This document shows, one piece after another, positions 6,781 to 12,534 of a stretch of 12,534 nucleotides of DNA. Within the stretch, counting starts at the first letter, position 1. Each line of letters opens with the position of its first letter. Origin of the DNA: an uncultured Collinsella sp. (lineage in GTDB: Bacteria; Actinomycetota; Coriobacteriia; Coriobacteriales; Coriobacteriaceae); NCBI GenBank assembly GCA_900545165.1, contig UQYA01000054.1, positions 1 through 12,534 of the forward strand. Reading direction: 5' to 3'. The notes beneath the pieces were generated by a model. That model did not search any database. It saw nothing but the letters and a program-made list of their open reading frames with translations, and was not told the DNA's origin. Both the position numbers and the translations under genes were made by a program.

Positions 6781-7992
6781 TTAAAGAGAGAATAGGCGTG
6801 CAGTGACCGTCTCTGGTATACCTTGGCTGTTGCGCACCGTGGCGTACGTAAGGAATGAGTCCGATTTTCCCGCCGTAGCTGGATAATCGCCATACTCCAA
6901 AGCGCGGTCGGGCGACAGCAGCGAGCCATAGGTCTTGGCAGAGGTGTCGATCAGGAAATGCGACGCCTGTACCTTAACAAGGTATTTATTCTTCTTGCCA
7001 GCCGCACATGCGAGCGGCTCGCGTGACAGAAAGAGGTACGGCCCTCCCTCATTACCGATATACGTGCCCATATTGCCCAGGCTGCCCACGCCGCTATAGG
7101 CCGCCTCGATAGAAAACACGAAGGTATCGCCCATATACACGGCCTCGAAAGGCGAAACTGACGAAGGGAGGACCAGCTGGGCACGCTTGGTGTTGTTGCC
7201 GTCGGTCAGATCGATTGCCGTTATGCCGTAGTAGACGCCCTCGTCGTTGCGGACACGCGGCGAGATGGTCAAAATGCCGTCGCTCGCGCGCGGAGCCGAT
7301 GCAAAGCGGCCCGTCGATTTCCAAATTGCCTCGGCCTTGGATTCATCAAGCGAGCGACGATAGCAAAACGAATCACTACTCGTTTTATTGCCGCCTGCCG
7401 AGGGCATTTTATACCAGATAACCGATGACCCGAACGCCGTAAACAGGGGCGGATCATAGTCCTTGCCACCTCGATCGAGCTCAACCACATCGCCAGAGAG
7501 CGAAGCGCCCGACAGATTTTGAGCGTAGAGCTTCCACGATGAATTGGCAAAGTTCATCTCAACCCACGCGAATACGCCGTCGCCGGCACGGACATCGTAG
7601 AATGCGTATCCCGTGCCCTCGATAGGATCCTCGATTAATGTGGTAAGCGAGCCATCGCCCAGGTTGAGCACACCGAGTGTGTTGGCGTGCAATGCCGATG
7701 CGGGCGCCATCATCGCCGCGGCGTAATCGCCGTCGCAGTAGTACAGCAGCGTACCCAGAGGCAGCGTCCACGACGCCGCCGGCTCAAGATCGATGTCGAC
7801 AGCCTCATACTCATCCGTAATCGAGATGATTTTGGAATCGTCCTTGATAACCTGCGGCTCGCCGGCGGCATCATCGCTGGTACCCGTTTTTTTCGAGCAT
7901 CCGGCAAGCACCGTGGCAGCGCCCGCGGCAGCCCCACCGAGTACAAAGCCGCGACGCGATATTCCGTTCTTGATGTGATCGGCGATACCCAT
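6781..7992 (-). CDS. Tat-exported lipoprotein, function unknown
   Basis: The 403-residue product begins with a twin-arginine signal (SRRGF at 12-16, a hydrophobic stretch, then lipobox LAGC with Cys32), so it should be exported folded and anchored by lipid on the outer face of the membrane. After a short Ser/Thr/Asp linker the body has repeated short beta-rich stretches with aromatic and Gly-Asp turns (for example TLPLGTLLYYCDGDY and GVFAWVEMNF), reminiscent of a beta-propeller or other all-beta repeat fold; this is inference from the pattern only. I do not recognise a family. Its ATG overlaps the TAA of the TSCPD gene (TAATG), so the two are translationally coupled. The Tat signal hints at a domain that folds, or binds a cofactor, in the cytoplasm first. 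No convincing terminator follows it. Confidence 0.8.
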   Translation of the reverse strand: MGIADHIKNGISRRGFVLGGAAAGAATVLAGCSKKTGTSDDAAGEPQVIKDDSKIISITDEYEAVDIDLEPAASWTLPLGTLLYYCDGDYAAAMMAPASALHANTLGVLNLGDGSLTTLIEDPIEGTGYAFYDVRAGDGVFAWVEMNFANSSWKLYAQNLSGASLSGDVVELDRGGKDYDPPLFTAFGSSVIWYKMPSAGGNKTSSDSFCYRRSLDESKAEAIWKSTGRFASAPRASDGILTISPRVRNDEGVYYGITAIDLTDGNNTKRAQLVLPSSVSPFEAVYMGDTFVFSIEAAYSGVGSLGNMGTYIGNEGGPYLFLSREPLACAAGKKNKYLVKVQASHFLIDTSAKTYGSLLSPDRALEYGDYPATAGKSDSFLTYATVRNSQGIPETVTARLFSL

Positions 7993-8255
7993 TAGGCGAT
8001 CTCGGTGCGAGCGGCCTCGATAGCGCGTGTAAGCTGGTCGGCGCAGGAGGTCTTTTTCATACCGCAGGTATTACCGGCGAGAACCTCGATTACGCGATCG
8101 GCAGGAGCGCCCTCGACCAGCTTGGAGATAGCCTTGAGATTGCCGTCGCAGCCGCCGGTAAACTCAACGCCCATCACCTTGTTGCCGTCATCGGAAAGAT
8201 CAAGGTGAATATTGCGAGCACACACGCCCTGAGGCTTGTAATCAAACGAAATCAT
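7992..8255 (-). CDS. TSCPD domain-containing small protein (TIGR03905-like)
   Basis: The 87-residue product contains the motif TSCADQL, a TSCPD signature as found at the C-terminus of some ribonucleotide reductases and in short stand-alone proteins. Four cysteines (Cys12, Cys36 in FTGGC, Cys64 in GNTCG, Cys71 in TSCAD) are placed as a likely zinc site. The size fits stand-alone members; I recall the family as TIGR03905 but could not check. The role of these proteins is not settled. The ATG at 8255 has GAGGGG a few bases upstream. Its stop overlaps the start of the Tat lipoprotein gene. A candidate promoter lies at 8290-8316. Confidence 0.85.
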   Translation of the reverse strand: MISFDYKPQGVCARNIHLDLSDDGNKVMGVEFTGGCDGNLKAISKLVEGAPADRVIEVLAGNTCGMKKTSCADQLTRAIEAARTEIA

Positions 8256-8289
8256 GCGATCCCCTCTCAGAATGTTATTCGAGACGACT

Positions 8290-8316
8290 ATTATCCCCGT
8301 CTTTCCCTAAATGCAA
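8290..8316 (-). promoter_or_regulatory. Possible promoter of the TSCPD-lipoprotein operon
   Basis: On the minus strand TTGCAT (8311-8316) and GATAAT (8290-8295) resemble -35 and -10 boxes with a short 15-base spacer, 35 bases before the TSCPD start codon. The spacing is below optimum. It lies just beyond the long hairpin that follows purB, which supports a new transcription unit beginning here. Confidence 0.4.
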
Positions 8317-8319
8317 CGA

Positions 8320-8357
8320 GGCGCTTTGCCGGCAACACACATTACCAGCAAAGCGCC
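8320..8357 (-). terminator. Long hairpin after purB, without T-run
   Basis: GGCGCTTTGC (8348-8357 read on the minus strand) pairs perfectly with GCAAAGCGCC (8320-8329) and the helix continues inward to 16 pairs with two G-U wobbles, closing a six-base TGTGTG loop. It lies 26 bases after the purB stop, where a terminator is expected. The wobbles make it a better helix on the minus strand. The downstream bases (TCGTTGCATTTAGG) are not a T-run, so it may be a non-canonical terminator or an mRNA 3' end protector. Confidence 0.55.
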
Positions 8358-8383
8358 CTAAAAAGCTAACGTTATGCCCGAAC

Positions 8384-9730
8384 CTACTCGAAGCTCAGCT
8401 GCTCCAGACGATCAAAGACCGTGTCGATACGGGTGAGGAAGTCCCACGGATCAAAGATCTCGTCGAGCTTCTCCTGACTGACGGTGCAGCGCGGGTCGGC
8501 CTCGAGACGCTCCTTAAAGGTGGGGCCGGAGACACAATCCTGTACCTCGTGCCAGGTTGCCATAGCGTTCTCCTGCACAATGGCGTACGCGTCCTCGCGG
8601 GTGATGCCCGTGTCGACGAGGGCGAGCAGTACCTTGGAAGAGAAGATGAGGCCGCGGGTCTTATTGAGGTTGGCCATCATGCGGGCGGGATACAGCTGCA
8701 GGCCGTCGATAACGCGGATGAGGCACTGGAACATGTGGTCGAGCGCGATGAAACTATCGGCCTGGGCGACGCGCTCGGCAGAGGAGTGCGAAATGTCACG
8801 CTCGTGCCACAGGGCGACGTTATCGAAGGCGACCTGGGCGTTGGACTTCACGACGCGCGACAGGCCGCAGACTTTCTCCATGGTGATGGGGTTGCGCTTG
8901 TGCGGCATGGCGGAGCTGCCCTTTTGGCCCTTGCGGAAGGGCTCCTCGGCCTCGAGCGTATCAGTCTTCTGCAGGTTGCGGACCTCGGTAGCGATACGCT
9001 CGCAGGTGGCCGCGGTGGTGGCGAGAACGCCGGCGAGATAGGCGTGATGGTCGCGGCTGATAACTTGCGTGGACAGCGGGTCGTGAACCAGGCCCAGGTG
9101 CTCGCAGACGTACTCCTCGACGAACGGCTCGATGGAGCTGTAGGTGCCGACGGCACCGGAGATGGCACCGAAGGCAACATTCTTGCGAGCGTCCTCAAGA
9201 CGATCCAGATCGCGCTTGAGCTCCCAGGCCCAAGAGCCAAACTTCATGCCAAAGGTCATCGGCTCGGCGTGGATGCCATGAGTGCGGCCGGCACAGAGCG
9301 TGTTGCGCTCCTCAAAGGCGCGACGCTTGCAAATCTCGCCGAGCTTCTTGACGTCCTCGATGATCAGGTCGCAGGCCTGGGTGAGCTGGTAGCACAGGGC
9401 CGTGTCGCCCAGATCGGAGCTGGTCATGCCATAGTGAACCCAGCGGCTGGGCTTGGGGTCGCCCTCGGGAACATCGGCATCGATGTATTCCTTCATGTTG
9501 GTCAGGAAGGCAATGACGTCGTGGCGCGTGACTTCCTCGATCTCATCGACCTTCGCCTTCTCAAAGTTGGCATGGTCGCGGATCCACTGGGCCTCGTCTT
9601 TGGAAATACCGATCTTGCCGAGCTCCGCCTGGGCCTCGCAGGCCAGAACCTCGATCTCCTGCCAAATGGCGTACTTGTTCTCGAGGGAGAAGATGTGTCC
9701 CATCTCCGGGCGGGTATAGCGATCGATCAT
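8384..9730 (-). CDS. purB: Adenylosuccinate lyase
   Basis: This enzyme splits SAICAR to AICAR and adenylosuccinate to AMP, releasing fumarate. The 448-residue product has the fumarase/aspartase-superfamily regions: HYGMTSSDLGDT (99-110), AGRTHGIHAEP with His151, and the signature loop GSSAMPHKRNP (271-281) carrying the catalytic serine. The length is normal for bacterial PurB. The frame extends 22 codons upstream to 9796, but that part overlaps the promoter region, lacks homology to the family and lacks a ribosome-binding site; AAGGAG five bases before the ATG at 9730 fixes the start. The gene appears to stand alone, with a long hairpin after the stop and a -10-like box upstream. It acts directly after PurC, encoded 4 kb away. 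Confidence 0.96.
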   Translation of the reverse strand: MIDRYTRPEMGHIFSLENKYAIWQEIEVLACEAQAELGKIGISKDEAQWIRDHANFEKAKVDEIEEVTRHDVIAFLTNMKEYIDADVPEGDPKPSRWVHYGMTSSDLGDTALCYQLTQACDLIIEDVKKLGEICKRRAFEERNTLCAGRTHGIHAEPMTFGMKFGSWAWELKRDLDRLEDARKNVAFGAISGAVGTYSSIEPFVEEYVCEHLGLVHDPLSTQVISRDHHAYLAGVLATTAATCERIATEVRNLQKTDTLEAEEPFRKGQKGSSAMPHKRNPITMEKVCGLSRVVKSNAQVAFDNVALWHERDISHSSAERVAQADSFIALDHMFQCLIRVIDGLQLYPARMMANLNKTRGLIFSSKVLLALVDTGITREDAYAIVQENAMATWHEVQDCVSGPTFKERLEADPRCTVSQEKLDEIFDPWDFLTRIDTVFDRLEQLSFE

Positions 9731-9756
9731 AGCGGCTCCTTTTTGGTTATTGGCAC

Positions 9757-9780
9757 GTTGGTCGTAACCCAACCATTGTA
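9757..9780 (-). promoter_or_regulatory. purB -10 box and adjacent inverted repeat
   Basis: On the minus strand TACAAT (9775-9780), in the same GGTACAATG context as the tRNA-Lys promoter, is a likely -10 box 44 bases before the purB start. No good -35 lies 16-18 bases upstream. Immediately downstream GTTGG/CCAAC form an inverted repeat with a seven-base centre (9757-9761 and 9769-9773), covering the likely transcription start; it could be an operator or a leader hairpin. Confidence 0.4.
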
Positions 9781-9840
9781 CCGTGCACAGGTGCAAGTAT
9801 GGGCAGTAGGCATTAACCTAACATTTTGCCGCAAGAGCGG

Positions 9841-9884
9841 CCATGGGGACGTCTGCGCATTTGCTTCGCAAATCCGCACCGGCT
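9841..9884. repeat. Degenerate extra copy of the tRNA-Gly-linked repeat
   Basis: CCATGG (9841-9846) is followed by a 26-base stretch (9859-9884) identical to 9990-10015, including the hairpin ATTTGC-TTC-GCAAAT. The intervening bases ggacgtctgcgc match ggacatccgcgt of the second copy with three differences. The tRNA-derived part present in the second copy is missing. Between the two copies (9885-9960) I see no gene. Confidence 0.65.
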
Positions 9885-9963
9885 GCGGTCGATCCCCTCG
9901 GATTCACGGTGACGATGGGGAAGACTTTGTTGAATTGGCCGTCCCGAGGTCTTCTGTGCTCCA

Positions 9964-9981
9964 TGGAGCGGACAACGGGAC
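9964..9981 (-). pseudogene. Truncated copy of tRNA-Gly 3' end
   Basis: Eighteen bases match the 3' end of the intact tRNA-Gly (10155-10172) with one difference (9972 versus 10163). The copy spans the 3' strand of the T-stem, the acceptor strand and the encoded CCA, and breaks off beside the T-loop. It is followed by the hairpin array 9990-10100, exactly as the tRNA-Lys fragment is followed by its own array. No 5' half is present. Confidence 0.7.
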
Positions 9982-9989
9982 ATCCGCGT

Positions 9990-10100
9990 ATTTGCTTCGC
10001 AAATCCGCACCGGCTTCAGGCGCCTGTCGGCGCCTTCGCCTGCTCGCTACAAACGCTTCGCGTTTGCTTTACGCTCGCACCCTGTCGGGTTCGAGTCCCG
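9990..10100. repeat. tRNA-linked hairpin array, Gly locus
   Basis: Three hairpins and a T-arm-like palindrome lie in order: ATTTGC-TTC-GCAAAT (9990-10004), AGGCGCC-TGTC-GGCGCCT (10018-10035), AAACGC-TTC-GCGTTT (10051-10065) and cgggttcgagtcccg (10086-10100). The order, hairpin design and spacing parallel the array at 1122-1224. The array lies between a broken tRNA-Gly 3' end and the terminator of the intact tRNA-Gly. A long plus-strand open frame runs through here, but it is antisense to purB and then crosses these repeats. Confidence 0.7.
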
Positions 10101-10111
10101 GCGCTTTATTG

Positions 10112-10146
10112 AAAAAAGCACGGCACCGGAACGGTGTCGTGCTTTT
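10112..10146 (-). terminator. Rho-independent terminator of tRNA-Gly
   Basis: A fifteen-pair stem (10114-10128 with 10132-10146) with a three-base loop is followed on the minus strand by six T. One pair is a G-T wobble on the plus strand. It starts nine bases after the CCA of tRNA-Gly. Its plus-strand face is also followed by T-rich sequence, so it may work in both directions. Confidence 0.85.
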
Positions 10147-10154
10147 ACTTTTTC

Positions 10155-10229
10155 TGGAGCGGGCAACGGGACTCGAACCCGCGAGTGTCAGCTTGGGAAG
10201 CTGATGCCTTACCACTTGGCGATGCCCGC
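10155..10229 (-). tRNA. tRNA-Gly (anticodon CCC)
   Basis: The minus strand folds as a cloverleaf: acceptor GCGGGCA/TGCCCGC, D-loop AGTGGTAA, anticodon arm TCAGC-TTCCCAA-GCTGA giving anticodon CCC, T-arm CGGG-TTCGAGT-CCCG, discriminator T and an encoded CCA. The length is 75 bases including CCA. A promoter lies at 10243-10272 and a terminator at 10112-10146. A truncated copy of its 3' end lies at 9964-9981. Confidence 0.96.
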
Positions 10230-10242
10230 TTGTGTGTTGGCT

Positions 10243-10272
10243 AGTATAACGCGGTTGTCTTGTTCGATACAA
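10243..10272 (-). promoter_or_regulatory. tRNA-Gly promoter
   Basis: On the minus strand TTGTAT (10267-10272) and TATACT (10243-10248) are separated by 18 bases; the -10 box ends 13 bases before tRNA position 1. It points away from the adhesin gene, so the two genes diverge. Confidence 0.7.
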
Positions 10273-10526
10273 GGGTAGCGATGCTTGTTTTAGCTGTGGA
10301 GATTCGTTTGAAAATCGCGTCAATTGTGGAGACGAGGACCTTTGACTTCCTGTTCTCCCTATCTTCTACCTGCACTTTTGCTTGATTGTTGTATTTGAGC
10401 TCAATTTGTCAGGAATTGGGCAAGCTTTTGGTCAGGCTCCGGTACTTACCCGCATGAACCTCGGGGGTAGCCTCATCCTACGCGTCGCAGCCTCCCCGTG
10501 CGACGCACGAGGGATAAGGAGCAGCC
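10273..10526 (+). promoter_or_regulatory. Untranslated region upstream of the adhesin gene, with leader hairpin
   Basis: No gene is seen in this stretch. A perfect eight-pair stem GCGTCGCA/TGCGACGC (10482-10489 with 10499-10506) with a nine-base loop lies 20 bases before the start codon, just ahead of the ribosome-binding site; a weaker TACCC/GGGTA pair lies at about 10446-10470. TTGACT at 10342-10347 could be a -35 box, but no clear -10 follows at the right distance. The hairpin close to AAGGAG could modulate translation; no known riboswitch class is recognised. Confidence 0.4.
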
Positions 10527-12534
10527 ATGTCCAACGCACCCACGCACTCTGTCCACAGCGCAATCGCAACAGGTCCGCTGCTCCTGCTCCTCTTCCTGCT
10601 TTTCGGCTGCCTGGCACCGGGAGCCGCATTTGCCGTCGATGGCTACGACCAGCTCGGCTTCCGCACTATTAGCGATGATTGTGGGCCCTTCTTCATCGGC
10701 AAGTATGAAGCTCAAGACGCCTCGATTGCCTACTGTATGAACCAGGAGCGCCCCGGCCCCACCAAGCCGGGCGGCCCATGGCTCAACTTTGATCAAGGCT
10801 GGGTGTGGCTCGACGACGAGTTCGCGGCAATCGTTTGTCACGGATATCCTACCGCCACATCGTTTGGCGGCTACCATCTTTCACCCGATCGCGCCCGCGC
10901 CGCAACCCAGCTTGCCGTATGGATGCTCAACGGCACTACCCATGTCGACGGTACCTATTCCTACACGACCGCTCAGGGCAAAACCAAGAGCGGGCACTTT
11001 ACCGCCGACAATGAAGTCGTGGCGGCTGCGCGGTGGCTCCACGACAACGCAAAATCAGGAAGCATCAAAGCCGCTCCGCACCGCGCGCGGCGCTATCTAG
11101 GAGCCGTATCGGGCGGCAGCAAACGTCAAGACATGCTCTATGTACTGCCGGCAGTCTCTGTTTCCTTCAAAAAACAGTCTGCAAACGCCGCCATTACCAG
11201 CGGAAACAATACTTATCAGTTTGACGGGGCAACATTCGATATTTTTGAGAGCGCCAGCGGCGCGCATGTCGGCACCATCCAGATGGACAGCAACGGTCGG
11301 GCGCAAGCAACACTTCTGCCCAACACGGCATACTACCTAGTTGAAACGAAGGCGCCGGCCGGCTATGTCCCCCGCCACGATCGTATTGCCTTTACCACGG
11401 GGAATGACGGCGGGCAGGTCGCCATTGATGAACAGCCCGGCACCATCAACCTGCGTATCGTAAAACTCGATGCCGCGACGAATGCCGGCCCCCAGGTGGG
11501 TTCTTCACTCGCAGGAGCAGAGTTCACGTGTGTGTCGCAATCAACCCCTGGATGGGCGCAAATCCTCACGACCGACGAAAGCGGTCGGGCCACCCTCGCC
11601 GATGTCCCCTTAGGAACCTTTACCATCTACGAATCAAAAGCCCCCGAGGGCTACCTGCCATCCAACGACAGCTGGACCTATACCGTTGGAGCCGACCAGC
11701 TCGGCGATTCAGGCGTGGTCGAGATCGAATCTCGCATTTCCGATATCTCCATTGCGTTTGACCTTGAGATTTCCAAATTCAAGGATTACGGCAATAGCGA
11801 CCAATCCGGCCTGGAGCAGCCGGCGGGTGGTGTTGTCTTTGAGGTTGTCAGCAACAGCTCTCAGCAGGTTGTTGGCACACTGACCACAAACATCTATGGC
11901 TTTGCCTCCACCAAAGACCAGCCCGAAGCATGGTTCGGCACAGGTAAGCGACCAGCCGGTGTCCACGGAGCCGTCCCATACGACCGTGCCGGCTACACGG
12001 TTCGCGAGGTTCCGGAAACCGTCCCCGAGGGTTTTAAACGTGCAGGGGAATGGACCGTCGGGGCCAATCAGATTTCCAACGGCGCCGAGCTTCAATATAT
12101 CGTGGACAACCACGCTCTGTCGACGCATCTCCAGATTGTAAAACGCGATGCCCAAACAGGCGCTTCTGTTCCACTAGCCGGATTCACCTTCCAACTCCTC
12201 GACAGCAATCACGAACCTGTCTCACAAACTTGCTGGTATCCAGCACATAACGTAATGGACACCTTTACGACTGACGCGACCGGGACCGTCACACTGCCCG
12301 AATCGCTCGTACCGGGCACCTATTATGTACGCGAAACCTCGGCCAAAGAGCCCTATCTTGTCGGCGAAGAAATCGAGGTAAACATACCCGCCGACATGAA
12401 CCTAACGCCCGTTGCAATCGCCTCGTATTATGACCACGCCGCGACCGGAAACATCAGGATCGTTAAAACCGATGCCATAGACGGCAGCAGCCTCGCGGGC
12501 GCCGTCTTTGAGATCCGTGCCTCGGGTGATATCG
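10527..12534 (+). CDS. Thioester-domain surface adhesin with SpaA/Cna-B-like repeats (partial, 3' end outside window)
   Basis: The frame is open for 669 codons to the window edge with no stop. The ATG at 10527 has AAGGAG six bases upstream. Residues 1-36 form a Sec signal peptide (hydrophobic core 18-29, likely cleavage after AFA). Residues about 38-200 look like a thioester domain: YCMN with Cys70 and TQLAVW with Gln128 are the pair that forms the internal Cys-Gln bond in streptococcal TED adhesins, thought to react covalently with host protein. Repeats of the Cna-B/SpaA type follow, each opening with a Lys strand and most closing with an ETKAPxGY-like E-box: Lys215/Glu273, Lys313/Glu369, Lys417/Glu494, Lys539/Glu603, and a fifth opening at Lys647 as the window ends. 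Such repeats usually carry Lys-Asn isopeptide bonds catalysed by the Glu. A sortase signal is expected at the missing C-terminus. The protein should be a cell-wall-anchored fibrous adhesin or pilus tip. Confidence 0.9.
   Translation, partial: MSNAPTHSVHSAIATGPLLLLLFLLFGCLAPGAAFAVDGYDQLGFRTISDDCGPFFIGKYEAQDASIAYCMNQERPGPTKPGGPWLNFDQGWVWLDDEFAAIVCHGYPTATSFGGYHLSPDRARAATQLAVWMLNGTTHVDGTYSYTTAQGKTKSGHFTADNEVVAAARWLHDNAKSGSIKAAPHRARRYLGAVSGGSKRQDMLYVLPAVSVSFKKQSANAAITSGNNTYQFDGATFDIFESASGAHVGTIQMDSNGRAQATLLPNTAYYLVETKAPAGYVPRHDRIAFTTGNDGGQVAIDEQPGTINLRIVKLDAATNAGPQVGSSLAGAEFTCVSQSTPGWAQILTTDESGRATLADVPLGTFTIYESKAPEGYLPSNDSWTYTVGADQLGDSGVVEIESRISDISIAFDLEISKFKDYGNSDQSGLEQPAGGVVFEVVSNSSQQVVGTLTTNIYGFASTKDQPEAWFGTGKRPAGVHGAVPYDRAGYTVREVPETVPEGFKRAGEWTVGANQISNGAELQYIVDNHALSTHLQIVKRDAQTGASVPLAGFTFQLLDSNHEPVSQTCWYPAHNVMDTFTTDATGTVTLPESLVPGTYYVRETSAKEPYLVGEEIEVNIPADMNLTPVAIASYYDHAATGNIRIVKTDAIDGSSLAGAVFEIRASGDI

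Noticed and set aside
9731..9796. Upstream extension of purB by 22 codons
   Set aside because: The extension covers the -10 box and inverted repeat, while AAGGAG sits directly before the ATG at 9730 where family homology begins.
9859..10015. Possible CRISPR array from two identical repeats
   Set aside because: Only two copies exist, 131 bases apart, with a tRNA fragment in between; no regular spacers or cas genes are present.
8549..10204. Plus-strand open frame of 551 codons
   Set aside because: Most of it is antisense to purB, and the end runs through the hairpin repeats into tRNA-Gly. No ribosome-binding site or motif supports it.
10425..10526. Riboswitch (such as cyclic-di-GMP) before the adhesin gene
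   Set aside because: Pieces such as CTCCGGTA recall known classes, but the conserved core of no class could be laid out; only a simple hairpin is supported.

Overview
The window looks like chromosomal DNA of a Collinsella-type actinobacterium (Coriobacteriia). The partial 16S rRNA at the left edge reads like the Collinsella aerofaciens group, judged from memory of that sequence and not from a search. High-GC codon use, a two-gene OmpR-type regulatory system, a Tat lipoprotein and a Gram-positive thioester/SpaA-type surface protein agree with this. Everything from the 16S gene to tRNA-Gly lies on the minus strand; only the surface-protein gene at the right end is on the plus strand.

Layout from the left: the 5' third of a 16S rRNA gene (1-507) and about 0.5 kb of gene-free upstream DNA rich in small hairpins; a tRNA-Lys(TTT) followed on its own strand by a terminator, an array of hairpins, a broken copy of its own 3' end and a second, related terminator; an M29 aminopeptidase; purC translationally coupled to a small two-membrane-segment protein; a response regulator/histidine kinase pair; a TSCPD-domain protein coupled to a Tat-exported lipoprotein; purB; a second hairpin array with a broken tRNA-Gly 3' end, a terminator and an intact tRNA-Gly(CCC); and an adhesin gene that runs off the right edge. 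That gene has a signal peptide, an N-terminal Cys-Gln thioester domain and at least five SpaA/Cna-B-like repeats. It stays open for 669 codons.

The most unusual signal is in the 'empty' DNA. The two tRNA genes, 9 kb apart and unrelated in sequence, are each followed in the same order by a Rho-independent terminator, a palindrome that copies a tRNA T-arm, three short hairpins with a shared design, and a truncated copy of the 3' end of that same tRNA, broken at or beside the T-loop and ending in CCATGG. The stems differ in sequence between the two loci while the pairing is kept. This looks like a tRNA-anchored repeat element, or the scar of repeated integration or duplication at tRNA 3' ends.

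The coding genes are mostly housekeeping: two steps of purine biosynthesis (PurC, PurB), peptide turnover, and signal transduction. The adhesin is probably an accessory host-interaction gene beside tRNA-Gly.
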